A stretch of DNA of 64,000 nt from Mycteria americana (GCF_035582795.1 NC_134383.1:69501-133500); one strand, 5' to 3'. Positions 1-17,642 are shown, counted from the stretch's first letter. The notes: generated by a model not told the origin, from the sequence alone. Program-made: numbers and translations.

Positions 1-964
1 GTGACAAAGGCCACCTGGCTCCAAGAGACTACGCAAAGATGAAAAGCGACCACAGCTGCCACCCACGACTATATCAGCAGCAGGCACGCTAAACACCAAG
101 GAGAGAGAGAGGAGCTATTTACACGACCACGGAAGGGAGGCACAAAACCAAACCGGGATGATCTGATAAACGTAGGCTGAAAATTTTAATAAAGCTTCTG
201 AGAGCAAAGGGGTTCTAGAACAACCTTCCAACTGCAATACCTGCAATAGCAGGGGATTGGCTTCTGCTACCACAGAGTTACTTCTAATTTCACCATGACT
301 CCCTATAGCGCAAACGAGCACACAGTCTCCAAGCAAGATACAGTCTCCAGCGTCAAGCCCTTCTTCACGATGGGGACAAAATCACATTCCAGAGAAGAAA
401 ATCCAGCCAGAAAGTGACTATGGAGTTACCCCCCACTGCGATTTCACAGAGCTTCTGTTCTGGAAGAAGCATCTCCAATATTCAACACACAGAAAAACAC
501 CTGTATCGCACTCTTGTGGATGTTTTAAGGGGAGCACTGACAAGCAAACCACTCACCGTGGATTTCTTTTTCGCACCAACAACCAGGACGACACCATAAT
601 CGTACATACGCGCAGAACGCATCTTTCCCTATCCATCACACCGTGAAGGGAATTGAACTCTGTGGACCTTTTGCTTCTTAAACACCCACTTAAGAACACA
701 TTATAGAACACTGCTGTGCCTCAGATCTCTCTGGATGTTGTTACAGCTACGTTACATAGCCAAGACCTGCAGAACAAGACTCAGAGAATGGGACTCAGCA
801 GCCAGATCAGGAATATTTGCCACCCTGCCAAACGTTAGTGACAGCATGCTGCTTCTTGCAGCACGATGAGGCCTTTACTTGCACCAAATCAGGTCCTCCT
901 TCCTCAATCGGCATGGGGCCGGGTGAAAGAACAAGTTCAGTGGCTAACTTCTTACAACTGTTAC
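1..964 (-). other. C2CD2L: C2CD2L intron 3 (partial, runs off left edge)
   Basis: This sequence follows the donor of the third C2CD2L coding exon (gtaac on the minus strand at 964-960). I looked for the next conserved block (the SMP-domain segment after the third exon) on the minus strand and did not find it. The short open frames here have no splice or family support. The rest of C2CD2L should lie to the left of the window. Confidence 0.6.
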
Positions 965-3900
965 CTGAGCCTGCAGCACAGCCAGAGTGACATGATAGGT
1001 GTCCACAGAAACAGCAACTGGGGACTGCTGAGTAACTGAGACAGGGAATTTCACAGCTTCAGCTGACAGATGGCAGGACAGCACCTAGAGAGAAAAAGAA
1101 GGACATGAGTTTATATCCTTGGCGAGAGCCAGCCGTGCGATGGCAAAACGTCTAAAAGCAACAGGCAAGGTTGACCCATCGTGGCAGGAAAGAAACGCCA
1201 GGCTTACTCCCAGACCCAGCTCTGCACTGCGAACCTGCCGTTTCAGACTGGATGTGAGGCAGTAAAGTTGTATCGGTGACAGGAGCGCTCTTCTCTCCGC
1301 TATAGGACCCCAATATTCGGGCTCAGCATCCATATGCCCCAGCTCCACCAACACATCCCCCCCCCGGGGCTCTCCCAGAACTCACCATCGAGCAGCCCCA
1401 GAGCCGCAATGTCACAAGCCCGTCGGCAGGCCTCCGAACTCAACAACAGACCTCGCGCAAAACCCCCCCGGTTCCACCATCCCCATCGCGCAGGCCTCGG
1501 CGATATCCATAGAACACACCATCAGCCAACAGAGAAACGCCACACCGTACAATTCACAGCAGCAAAGCCTTACCATGCTGTGGTCCGACTGTCCTTTGCA
1601 CGTCACGCGACTTATGTGTGCAGCTGGTGGTAACTGAGGACCCTCTTCAAATGTGATCTGCACTGAACTCTACAAAAAGAGAACTCTGTTAGTACCCGAT
1701 GGTCAAGGTATCCCAGATAGTTCAAAAGAGGACGAACAATTCTGACGTGGGGCCCCAGAGACACTCCGGTCCATTTCCATGGATCCAGCCAGCAGGTGGA
1801 ACCGTCGCACAGTGCAATTCTACCCACCTTGGCTTGTCCAGACAGAGAAAGGAAACAAGGTCTCCGGTCAAGACTTAGACTCACAAATGCTACGTTAATT
1901 TCAGACAGGCAAGCCCAAATGAGAATGGACAATTGTTCTGGACAGCAGTCAACTATAAGTCAAGTGCGTTAACCCTTCTTCATTGCAGAAGCTTTGCTGT
2001 TTCTTCTCTCTCTCTCCCTGCTCTGTACTAATCCTGCCCCAAGTAAAACAAACAAACAAACAAACAAATAAAAAACCCCACCCCAATCAACAACAAAATC
2101 CACCCTCAGTATACGGTACATCAGCTCCTGTCCTCGACTTGTTCCCTTTTTCCACCCTCTCCTGGTTTATTAGATTACAATCTCCACTGCAGAAGCATCC
2201 CTCTTCTTCATTTGAGGATTTCTCCTGGGAATATAACAGGACCGGTTCTCTACGGAGAACCCTTCTCAAGAAATACAAGGCCAAGATAAAGAGTTGAGAG
2301 CATCCCTGCATGAAACGTATCCCTCAAAGATTCCCCAAAGATTCCCTCTGCTCACAAGGGGCAAAAAGAGAGAGCAAGCAGGCAATCTGAGCACAAGGGC
2401 ACAGCCGTTTGCCAAGCTGCTTATGTTTTAGGGCCAGGGTGACTGAGGGGGAGCGTAAAGGTGTGGGAAACCGCACTCTCTTTCTTAAGCGAACGAGACT
2501 GTGCGCCGCCACCTCCGTGCAACAGACCGACCCAGGTGACAGGCGGAAGGGGGTCGGAAGGGGCTCCTGGACACTAATCGACCAGCATACATACTACAAC
2601 CTGAAGAGCCACTTGCCTGTCAAAAACTAGTCTGGACGCATGCCCTCCTCTCAACACAGACACGAGGCAGCTCTCCCAGTGACCGAACTTCAAAACTGAA
2701 AGACTCAATGGAGAAACAATGTTGGATCGCTACCTGCTGCTTCATACTGCTAATGCCTACTGTTTCTTCTTCTTGCAAGCCTCATCCACCGGAGCTGTGC
2801 ATTCACCCATCTGGGTCAGTCCAGAATATCAGATCAGCCCTTTCTCTCCGCAACCAGAACCTCCACCCAATGACTCAAGTATATAAACATCAGCGGCAAG
2901 CCGTTGCCCTGTTCTTCCCAATACGTCACAGTCTCACCAAGCTGGGAGGCGCTGGCCAGCTTCGAAAGATCTCGTTACTCAGCCGGCTCGGAATGAACTG
3001 CATGCACAAGGTAGCGTGATCCTATACATACCCCAAGGCAGGGAGAAAACACAGAGGAAAAATAAAACGAGGAGGGTAGCGTGCTCTTGAGAGGCAACTC
3101 AATTCCTTTCAAGTCTTTGCCCCATTTTAAGGCAAGTAACTTGAAATCCAAACGGGAAATAAGAAATGCCAGCTGCTAACATTTAAAGATCTATGGAAAA
3201 AAGTGGCACCTTGTGACGGAAGCCACTCTCTTGAGTACCAGGGATGAGAATGAGACACAGCCGCAAGGCAGACTGACCCTCATCTGCCTGCTGCCAGCTC
3301 CCTCAGATCATGCTCCTAGCAGAATCTGCCTGAATTCAGATGCTGGCGTGCTCTGACCACGAATGCACTCCTATAAAGCTCCTACCATGTGGATTACATC
3401 CTCACGTTCACTGTGATTCAGAAACATGAGGAAATGTGGGCAAATCTAGACCCGAACGAGATTAGGACGCGTTCTTTTAAAATTCACCAAGCTGAAGGAA
3501 GCCATGCGGAAACAACAAAACCACGGAAAGAAACAGACTATCAAGAGGGAAGCGACCGAGCAGCATTCCTCCAGGACTAGGACCCTGGAACGCTAGCCTC
3601 CCTCTGTGATCCTTTTATGGCAAACCGTGAGACTTCTACCCCAGCTTCAGCATTTTCCTTTCCCTTTCTCGGGACTACGCACAAGGGAAAATGAGACAGC
3701 GCACCCAGAGGACGGTAAAGATAGCTCTTGAACAGGCAATCAATTCAGGAATCTACGGTTCTTCCCCAGCCATACCAACAAGCCTGCGGAAGCGGACTTA
3801 TAAATGAGGGCCGAGACCCTCCACCCTTCCGCATCCACGCCGAGAGCCCGACACGCTCACAACCATCTGCTCCTCCACAGCAATTCCACTATTAAACCCC

Positions 3901-6900
3901 GCTTCGCAGAGCTGCATTTCCTTACGGCTTTTTGTCAGTCAATACAGCTGAAATTTTTAAAAAGTGACAGCAAAAGGAGCTAAGAATAAGTCTACCCCGG
4001 AGAAAGTCAGATCGCTCGCTTCTAAGCATAAATCTATCCCCAAGTCCCCTTGGGACTTAAAAGGAGAGCAGGGGTGGAGTCAGACTGGGAGCGGGGAAGC
4101 AGCCGCTGTCAACTGCAACGAGGACTATCAGGCCTTATGCCCCTTCCCTCGACCAGATGCAAGAATAATTTCATAGGAGACAGAGACTAGGGAGGAGGGG
4201 GCCACAGGGTAATGCTTTTTATGAGAAGGCTGGTGCATTTTCAACTACAGAATTGCCATCAGTTCTAAACCGAGGTTTACCTGAAAACTACAATGCACTG
4301 CAAAAAAGGAGACGCTGCTTCTCCTTCAAGATCTCAGCAGACGGCAGGACTACCCTTTACGCAACTTCATTACAAAACCAAAACAAAAAAACCTAACACA
4401 CACCCAGCCCAGACCAAGTCTCCTGTTCTGTGGCCTTCGGAAGGTACGCATGGACTACACGGAGAAGACCGGAGTCAACCTGAGGCTGACTTCACCTAAT
4501 CGCTCCGAACTTTTAAAAGACTGGAGGAGTATTGTCTCAAAAAAAATTTTTCAGTTAAAGTTAGTGCTTTTGTATTATTAAGTCCCTACTCTCTTCTCAT
4601 TTGGCAGCCCCCTAGATTGCTTGAAAACGTAATTCCTCAGGGCACACAATGAAAAGTTACTCAGCCTTGCAATATGTTAGCAAAGTTGCAACGACCGAGA
4701 CTAAATGGTCTTACTTCTTTTTCTACTGTTACCGTCTCCTGACGCCATAGGCTGTAGCGTGAAAGTTCTCGTACGAGTCAGCAAAGAGTTCCTCGGCAGA
4801 ACGCATCGCGCAAAACCTCAGTACCAAAGCGCTAGCTAAAAGACAAAATGAAAATTTTCACTTGTTTTATCGCCTGACAAAGAGATACCTCAAAAACAAC
4901 TGCATTATAAAGGGCAGTTGCGAGTCTAGGCCAAACGTTGCAACGCAGTAACTTGCTATATGGATCGCAAAGTTTAGATGCGACTGAAATCATTACACAG
5001 ATAGTTATCTTGAACAACAATCGCATATCTCCATGGCTTTGCAAGCATCACGTGGATTCAGGACCCACACTAAGTCTTCCACCTCCATCCCCGATTGAAG
5101 ACCGTGCCATTTCTTCTGTGTGCCTGAAAGAATTTCCATGTCTTACTTCCAAGGCTCAAGGAGGAAACGCTAGCAAAAAGACCATAGTTATCCCTTTCCC
5201 AGCTAGACGTGATCAGCCACTTTATCCCATTTTATGAGGAGCAGGGGGCTGAGTGCTGGAATTCCGCGGCTCAAAAGCAGGGCATTGGCAGGAATAGGAT
5301 GCCTGAGGGGCGGGAGAGGAAAAGGGTCCGAGATGGAGCATTTTTCGCAGTTAAACAGATGTAAGCAGCTCCAGGTAACTCCCGATCTTATCCAGAATCC
5401 CACGTAAGACACAGCCCCCCAGGACAACCACCAGGCCCCACTTCAGAGAACAGCTTTTAGACCCAGCAACTCACTGTGGCAATGCTGCTTTCTGAGTGGA
5501 CCTGCTCCAGACGAGGAGCGACTGCAGCAGCAACTGAAGCGTGGCCCTCCGGGCCGTTTCAGCCATCAGCTAATCTTCACCTTACAGGAGTTCTAAATTC
5601 TGGAACTTAAAAATTCAGGTCATTTGGAGAGAATCTAAGGAATTCAGCACGTGAAAGCTGTGGAAGAGCGTGGAAGAGCGCAGCGTATCAGACATGGGCC
5701 ACTGCTGACACTCGACCACCACGACCGCAGCATTCTGACAAGAGGGGCACGGAAGGAGAGGGTGCGTTTCTACGGGGGGAGGCACTTCGCAAATGTTCTC
5801 GCCTCTGTTCAGTCCCTTGCCGAGACCTCTCTCTAAAGAGTTCAGTCCCTTGCCGAGACCTCTCTCTAAAGAGAACGTGGAGCACACGTTCTCTGTGTGC
5901 TCCATCCCAGAGAACGGCCCTTGACTTTCCTGTCAGGTCTTGAAAAGAGAAGCAGCAGTTGCCCTGGCTTGCCCTACGCAAGCCACTGTACTGAGCCAAC
6001 GGTAGGGGGGCCGCTAAGCGTCGCTCAAGGCAGCGGGTCCCCTCAATACAACGTGTCGTATCAGAACGAACTTACTTTCAGTCTTTCACAACAGAAAGAG
6101 CTGGCTTTGAGGGTTCTACACCAGCAGGATCCGCAGGGTTTTGGCTTCCGTACAATAAATTGGCCAAGCGTATCCTGACATTCGGAAGTTTGCCGCAGCA
6201 AAAAGAACCGCTTTTTCAGGATGGGGATCTCGGGTTCAATGCTGCACCTGACTATTTGCATGACCAGGGGAAGGCGGGGAGGAGGAGGGAGGGAGAAACG
6301 AATGGAGGCAGGCAGAAGGAAGGGCTTTAGCAGCTGACAGGTTAAACACCAGATCAAGTTTCTCACATCTCACCCAGTGTAACTTTCAAGAGCATAATCT
6401 TACATAATCTAGTCTCGTTTAGTTCCAGGCTGTAGTCCTACAGCCACCTCATACAGCACCACCCTCTCATTCTTCCTGTACCTCATCCTGTAAGATCAAG
6501 AACATAGCCCAGTTAGTACTCATTAGGCTACTACTCGTAATCAGTCCTGCCTGCCCTCAGAGGAGTCAGGCCCGCACGCTGGACTCCTCCTGCCCTCGGT
6601 ATACTTCAGGGACTGTTTTCTGACTCTCTTAAGAGTACGATGAAGGTTTCTGAACTTGTTCCAAGTAACCAGTACAAGAAATGGGACACAAACACAACAG
6701 GGCCAGTTGATTCCCCCCCCACCATGAAAACTTCTTGCCCTACTTCGGAACAGGCACCTTACCATTTTCTCAGTCGTTGACAACTAAGTGCAAGCAACTG
6801 ACGACAGTAAAGGAAATTAAAAGACAAAGAATCACCAGAGAAGGAATGGCCGAATTCACAAAAGCAGGCACAGCTTACGGTTCGATGGTTAACTTGACCT

Positions 6901-9606
6901 TTATCCCTGCGTCTGGAAGATCAAGCACACCTTTGTGGAAAGACCCATTTTTCCGCAAACCTCTTGGGAACAGAGCGCTCGATCTCTTGAAAACCCGGCA
7001 GAGGATAAGCTCATCCTAAAACCAATGAAAAACTTTGAATACTCTGTCCTTCGACACCATCAGAGCCTGGACGGGGATACAAACATCCATTCCCATTTCC
7101 TAATGCTAGCCAGCTAGATTTAAGGTGGGAAAGAGAGACCGGGTGCTAAGACATTTCTGTTAAAAAGGACAATTTCACTTATCGCAAGTAGCAACAAAGG
7201 AGAAACTATGCCAACGCTTCCAAGTCGATCTAACATCTGGTGAGTCAATCTAACAAGGCAAAGGAGGAGGTGAGAAGTCATGCCACGCGTGGAGCAGAGA
7301 GAACTTCAGGTGGGAAAGCAAAGGACTGAACACAACAAAAAAATTTTCTTTCTTCAAAAGGAGAACAATAAAAACTAGCTGTGGAGCATCAGTGAGACAG
7401 GTCCAATGAACCAAATCCGTCCAAAACAGCGGCAATAAGCAACACCCAGCTTCACGACAGACCTCAGAATAGGAAGAGGCAACATACATAAGACAAGCGT
7501 TAAGAAAGGTAACATTCGGAACAAGCCAATTCCCTGATCCATCCATAACAGGCAGAAGATATAATTTAGCAGGTAAAAACATCAGCCAGGTAACAGGGGT
7601 ACACAATCCTACGCAGACAGCCCATCCGCATTCACACCTGCACAATACTTGTAGAGGCTGATCCTACATTTCTTACGAGAACAAAACCTGCCTTGAGACA
7701 CGCTGCTCTTCCAAGTAGTAACGCTCAACCATCTCGCCTCGTAGAAGCGACAGACGACAAAGTCTCTCAGAAAACTCACACAGCCACCATACGGGATACC
7801 GGGACCAGGCTATGGCTTTCTTTACAAAACCTGTAACAGCCTGTGCTCTAAATCCAAGTTACCTGGTCTGAAGTGACTTCATACGTCCTTTCAAAAGGAG
7901 TGGTGGACGATATTTTTAAATATTCTCTGCACTACAGTGCTCGACGCTAGTAAAAGAAAAACGTTCCCAGTCCGAGGCTGCAAAAGGAACACAAAGGCGG
8001 CTCATTACGCACAGATATCCCATTCTGGTCATTTGGCGCTTCCTAACGCCAGGAGGCAACCATCACCTGAGAACAACCACAGCCCTTGCTCTGCGCTTTG
8101 AACGAGATCATTTGATGAAATCCTTTCAAAAAGGGTTCTGCTGTGCTACGGTTAAGGACTACAAAACTTCAAGAACGCCGTGCTTGACCTACACAATTAA
8201 GATTTGTTCCGTCTTGTGCCGTTACTTTCAAGTGCAACTGCTTAATGAGCCTTATTAACCCCGCTGCTCTCAAGATGCCAGACAGCACTGTCTACTTTAA
8301 GCAGGAAAACAAAAGGCCAAAACTGAACTGCCCCATACTTGCTGATGGGAGCTAAGGCCTCCCCTCGAAAAAACACAGGTACCATGCAGGTGACACGTAA
8401 TAAAAAACAAGCATTTCTTCCTAAGTTGCCTTCCTCAAAGATGCAATTTCTTCATCTCATCCCAGCAAGTTATTATCAGGGGATTACACCGAGGCAAGTG
8501 AAAATACAGAGAAATGAAGAGCTGCAGAAGGTACGCTGGAAAAAACACTGCGCAGACACTCCCAAGGGAGCCAAAGTCATGACACTACCTGTGGGGTTGG
8601 ACTTTACGAAGGCTCTCACGTTGATACAACTAACAACGGTTGGGGGCAAGGGGAGTAATAATTTCTCATTCCTCCCCACCTCCCCCAATCGCCTCATTTT
8701 TTCACGTGGCTGGGCTGCACCGAGAGATCCGCTTTTCCGTCCTGCCCCTAGCCCAGAATTTAACCCACTTGGTCAAAAGGGGAGAGACTTTTCCAACCAT
8801 GCTGGAAAACTCGAAGACAAGTTTGCATCGCATTCTTCAAGACTTTCGTTTCCTTTTCTTCAAACGCGTTAGCTTCGCGCTAACCGTTTTTAGCTCTTGA
8901 TTTTCCCACGCGACTTAACAGGAAGGCTCCCCCTTCCCGTTCATACGATGAAAAAAAGAGGAGACGGCGACAGACTTTGGACCACAGCTTTTGTGGGCAA
9001 AAGCCCCTGCCCCGCAGGCGACGCGAGCTACCGGGTGATTGTTTCCACGGGGAATCAGCGAGGCATATTCTCCTTCGTGAATTTCAGAACGACAGATCGA
9101 TACAACGGTAACGCTGGGAGACGAAAGGGAAGAAACACCAGAAAATTCGGAAGAGGTTGCTGTGGAAACCTCCAACTGCTCCATCAGCCGCTTTCCTGAG
9201 ACCCGACCGGGGCTCCGGCTCCCGCCGAGGAAGGCTTCCCCGGCGCCCGAGAACAAAGGGCGGGCGGCCCCGCCCGCCCCGAAGCCGCCGCCGCCGCTCC
9301 CCCCTCCGCTCCCAACGGCAGCTCCCCCCGCCCCGGCCCCGCCGTACCCCGGCCCCGCCGTACCCCGTGCCGGCGCGCCTGGCTGTTGAGGGCTCGCACC
9401 CAGGCCCGCTGCCACTGCTCCCGCAGGGACCGGAGGGCGAGCAGCGCGGCAAGCAGCGCCCGGGCCCCGGCCCCGGCCTCCTCCTCCGCCGCCCCGCGCC
9501 GCCGCCGGGCCGCCGCCCGCCAGTACTGAAGCAGCCAGGCCGCCACGGTGAGCAGCGAGGCGGCGAAGAGCAGCACCAGCGCGGCCCAGCCCGGATCCGG
9601 CCCCAT
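965..9606 (-). CDS. C2CD2L: C2CD2L (TMEM24), ER-plasma membrane lipid-transfer protein, first three coding exons only
   Basis: Coding exons on the minus strand are 9606-9364 (81 codons), 1669-1574 (32) and 1084-965 (40), all joined in phase 0 with GT-AG borders (donors gtacgg, gtaagg, gtaaca). Exon 1 gives an N-terminal membrane anchor, roughly residues 7-29 ([20 protein letters not shown]), then an Arg-rich stretch and the conserved [10 protein letters not shown]. Exon 2 carries [11 protein letters not shown] and HISRVTC. Exon 3 carries [10 protein letters not shown] and DTYHVTL. These match the start of the SMP lipid-binding module of human C2CD2L. The family transfers phosphoinositides at ER-plasma membrane contacts and is known from insulin-secreting and neuronal cells. 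The C2 domain and basic tail must lie left of the window. Exon 1 faces DPAGT1 across a shared promoter. The ATG at 9606 was chosen because it starts the anchor; its 81 codons are very GC-rich. Confidence 0.9.
5808..5873. repeat. 33-bp perfect tandem duplication
   Basis: A 33-bp unit beginning ttcagtcccttgccgagacc occupies 5808-5840 and repeats without a mismatch at 5841-5873. The identity of the copies suggests a recent duplication. It lies in C2CD2L intron 1. Confidence 0.9.
5871..5903. repeat. Two overlapping, mutually exclusive hairpins
   Basis: The arms gagaacgtg (5871-5879) and cacgttctc (5885-5893) pair around a 5-nt loop. The arms ggagcacac (5879-5887) and gtgtgctcc (5895-5903) pair around a 7-nt loop. 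The central cacgttctc region cannot join both at once. They abut the second copy of the 33-bp duplication. No function is known. Confidence 0.75.
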
Positions 9607-10219
9607 GGCGCGCAGCGACTCACGGCGGGCCGGCAGGCATGGCGGGCGGGCGGCGGCGCCGGCTCAGCCGCTGCCACCTCCCACCGGGGGAGGGGAGGCG
9701 GAGAGGGGAGGGGAGGCCCGGCCCGGCCCCGCCGCCGGCGTGCAGCTCACCGCCCGGTGCTCGGCGCCTGCGGGTCTGCGCCTCGCTGACGCCAGCCCGG
9801 GCAACCTCGTAGCTGCCGCCGCCAGCCGCCTCTTCCGGCGGTCCGACAGAGCAGCGCGGCCGCGGGCTGGGAGCCGGGCGGCCCGGCGACCTTCGAGCTG
9901 CCGTTACAAACTAATCCCCTGGCGGTCGCAGATCCCGCGCAAGATACTTTATTGATGCTTGTTTTTTCCCCAACATCTGAGGAAACGAAAGCGACGGCCG
10001 CTCCGCTCTTCGCTCCCGCCAGCGCTAAACGCGGGAGCCCCCCCGGTAGCCCGGCTCACCCTGCCAGGGCCAAAGATGGCGCTGCCCTCGCCCACAGGCC
10101 GGAGGGAGGCGGCGCATCCGGTGCCTCCTCTCTAGCGTCCGGCTGGAAACGCGCGGCGGGAGGCGCTCCGCGCCCGGCCCCGCTCTGTGCCCTTGGCAGG
10201 GGCAGCGCCCGCCGCGGCC
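9607..10219. promoter_or_regulatory. Bidirectional CpG-island promoter of C2CD2L and DPAGT1
   Basis: The two start codons point away from each other with 613 bp between them. The stretch is CpG-dense, with islands continuing into both first exons. A YY1-like aagatggcg lies at 10073-10081. I see no TATA box at a sensible distance from either start. The human orthologues are also arranged head to head, so the shared promoter is probably ancestral. Transcription start sites cannot be placed by eye. Confidence 0.75.
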
Positions 10220-14795
<4,576 letters not shown>

Positions 14796-15311
14796 CTGGG
14801 CTGTCAGGGAGCAGGGGAAAGAGTTGTACCTGCCAGGCAATTTTCTCCAATTGCTGACCAAATGATTCAACTGATCTTACTCCGGCCCTCCGAGAACCTC
14901 AGGACACCTGTCAAAATGCAAACAACTACTCCGTGTGGGCCAGTCTTGAACCGTAATCATCTGGGGGTTTTGTTTTTTTTTTTTTGAGCATGGAAGGCTT
15001 TTGTCTGATTCTACTGACGGAAAAGATCCACCGCTACTTGGACATCATTGTTACTGGGAATAGCTTTCGGAGGGGAAGTAAATGACCCCGATGTCACTCA
15101 CAGCACTTAGGGCAAGTGGGAAAGATGAAGTCTCTATACATCTAACAAGCATGTTACTGTTCCCCGAGAGAGAAAACAGGAACTTCTGTGAGACTCTGTA
15201 CAGCAGAATAAGTAAACCAGAATCCTCTCCTGGCTTCTCCAATCCTGTCTTTGGTCCATGGACATAGAGTAACATGTTATAAACCATACCCAAAACTCAG
15301 AACGCTCTGAG

Positions 15312-15317
15312 AATAAA
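15312..15317 (+). terminator. DPAGT1: Probable DPAGT1 poly(A) signal
   Basis: AATAAA lies 517 bp past the DPAGT1 stop codon, the first canonical hexamer noticed on this strand. A 3' UTR of about 0.5 kb is reasonable. Usage is not proven by sequence. Confidence 0.5.
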
Positions 15318-17460
15318 ATAAGTCATGGTACCCTTTCCCCTTCAGTGCTTTGCCTCGAGAGTATCGACACGCAGTGAAACTAGGTTACACGATAACAGCT
15401 CTGTGGCCTGCTGCCCTGCTAGGGGGCTGATAATTTCTGCAGTAGACTCCCTCCTCTTCCACAGCTACCGGGAACGTTCCCCCCGAAGGGCTTTTATTTC
15501 TGAACATCTTTATCATCTGCCTTCCTGCCTTCCTTCGTGGAACGGGACACATCTGGAACAGGCTAGCAGAGTAAGGATCGCCGTGTCCTGGCGTAACAGA
15601 GGACATCAGTAAAAGCCTTAGATTAGCATGGAACTGAGACCCTGCAGGCTGCAATCACCTTTTCCTCAAATACAAATCATTATTTATATGGCAGTGTCTG
15701 GCACCATAGTTCACCACAGAATTGCTACCTACCTGACATAAAAAACACATAACAGCCATTGGAGTACCAGGTTAAAGAGTCTGCATGAGATTAACGGGAG
15801 TGAAAAGCAAAATCGTGCAACAGCAAAGACAGGGACGCTGAGATGGGTGACAGCAGAAGTTGCTGAGTCCGGTACCTTAATAGATGCGAGGCTGCTGCAC
15901 TTCCACGCACCCAAGTCCAGCCAGTAGCGGGGCTGGGAAGGTATTCCGGGTAGGCAAAAATGCACATGCCCAGCGACACCGATCAACACGGAAAACACAC
16001 AGCACTCAAATGTGAATGGTACAAGCAGCCGAATCCTCTTCCTCCTCTCCAGCTGATCAGTTTGGAAGTCTGCTGGTAGATTCATATGAACATACATGTG
16101 TACACACATGCACAAACATTATGAATCCCTTCAGTAGCTGGCCTTAAACACTCAGTCCGTCCAGTAACTAGCCGCTGGGTTTCCTGGCACCAGGGCATAT
16201 GAACACCCAAGGTCCGCAGTACTACTCCACTTGCTGTTACTCACATCTTCTCACCTAGAGAGGGAGGGAGAGAAATTAATCTCTCTGCTAGCTGATCCAG
16301 ATGTATGGCCTTCCAGTAGCCAACTCTCAGATGCCCACCCCATTTTCTCCAGTAAGCAACCGGCCAACCCCCATCTCTCCAGTATCTGGTCCTGGATACC
16401 TGGCTCCAAAGCCTGTTATCCTACTCGCTCGTTAGTCTGGCTCATTCGCTAGTGATCACACACACTGGCATTCCACTCTAGCCCCGGTGCCCCTCTGCAC
16501 ATGCTCCAGTCTTCCCATTTGCTGGTACTGCATATACACCGGCCCCTTTGACCTGTGGCCTGATGGCGGTTGCTGGCACTTAGACCTCCAGACATACGTA
16601 TGCACACAGGGCAGACAGTCCCCTCACCCTGGAAAAAAACTAGAAATGGAGTTTAGTGAGACAGGGCGGACAGCAGAGATAAAGGCTACCAATTGGCAAC
16701 GCGTTCACGCACGACCGCCTTCACCCTGCTTCTCCTTCCACGTTCCCATGTTTTTTCCTCCCAGTCCACTTTGACTCCTTCCCCACCTTTGATGCTTCCC
16801 TTAAACAAGCCGTAATACATCTCACACCTTCCCCCAGTCCCCTGAAAAGGATCTCACAGTAGGTTTTACACATCCCCAAATGCTCTTCCCCCATACGCCA
16901 CCATAAGCCCAGTACCCCTACAGGTGGGGATCCTCTGCAGGCACCCCTGTCTCGCTCTGGAGGGGAGCCAGGCCAAAACCAGGGCCTGGGCCTAGGGGCT
17001 GACCCCACTCCTCCAAAAGCTCTGGGAGCAGCCTAGCTGGGGCGGCATCACGCTGGTTCGGTCATCGGAGTCAACCCCCACCCCTTTGGGTTACAGCCAC
17101 CAGCCCTTAGGCACATAACCTAAGAGGCGACACAGTCACAGCTCCTTGCGCAGAGCCAATCTCCAAGGCTTACCGCCTCCTGTCAAGAGTACTAGCGCTC
17201 GGGCAGAAGGTGCTTTGGCTGCCCACGGGTAGACAGGAAGGACGAGGGGCTCTCAGCGAGACGGTCAGCTCGTCCCGAGAGCAGCCAACAGAGGCCCACC
17301 GCAGCGCTGTGCCCGACCCCTCCGTTGCCGGCACACCGGCCGCAGCTTCTCGCCGAGCAGGCAGGCAGGCCCGCCACTGTGCGAGGCCTGCGGCGGTAGC
17401 GGGCGGAGGCGGCCCTCACACACCCCCCGTGAGGCGGCGCGCACCAACCGCCTCGGCACA
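15318..17460. other. DPAGT1-H2AX intergenic region
   Basis: About 2 kb separate the end of DPAGT1 from the H2AX promoter. No conserved exon is visible. It includes a diffuse, degenerate repeat built around ccagta (15.9-16.5 kb). GC content rises from about 17.2 kb into the H2AX CpG island. Confidence 0.55.
15905..16530. repeat. Degenerate minisatellite-like array (ccagta motif)
   Basis: The core ccagta, usually followed by gc, ac or tc and then tggcc, tagcc or cggcc, recurs near 15917, 16160, 16311, 16350 and 16378, with weaker copies near 16133 and 16505. Spacing ranges from about 30 to 150 bp. It looks like an old, diverged tandem array, but the units are too poor to fix a period by eye. 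Confidence 0.35.
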
Positions 17461-17467
17461 GTATGAA

Positions 17468-17642
17468 TTTGGCGCCTTGCCTTCTTATTGGCCGGCCTGC
17501 GCCGCCAATAGACTCGGGGCAAGCACGGCGGTGGCGCAGAGGCGACCAGTCAGCAAAAAGTTTCTTCCGGCAGACGCACCAATAGGGAGGCGCGGTGGCG
17601 CTGCCCAACGAGCTGAGCCCTACTTTGCGGAAGGTTATAAAA
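17468..17642 (+). promoter_or_regulatory. H2AX: H2AX promoter: E2F-like site, three CCAAT boxes, TATA box
   Basis: In order: TTTGGCGC (E2F-like) at 17468-17475, an inverted CCAAT (attgg) at 17487-17491, ccaat at 17505-17509, ccaat at 17579-17583, and TATAAAA at 17636-17642, 84 bp before the ATG. Multiple CCAAT boxes ahead of a TATA box are typical of replication-linked H2A promoters. The E2F-like site fits S-phase control. Site usage is inferred. Confidence 0.8.

Larger units (their letters stand above)
1670..9363 (-). other. C2CD2L: C2CD2L intron 1 (about 7.7 kb)
   Basis: This is the long first intron between the anchor exon and the start of the SMP module. I see no convincing exon, no recognised transposon and no RNA gene. 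It holds an (AAAC)n-type run near 2046-2075 and a 33-bp tandem duplication with hairpins at 5808-5903. Open frames of up to 177 codons on either strand (for example 8339-8872) lack splice signals and any family resemblance. Confidence 0.6.

Noticed and set aside
8339-8872. 177-codon plus-strand frame in C2CD2L intron 1
   Set aside because: No domain, no splice context, unremarkable composition; within chance for a 7.7-kb intron.
9157-9789. Long plus-strand open frame of 210 codons in the C2CD2L/DPAGT1 island
   Set aside because: Pro/Arg/Ala-rich composition and antisense to the real C2CD2L exon 1; stop codons are rare in such GC-rich DNA, so length carries little weight.
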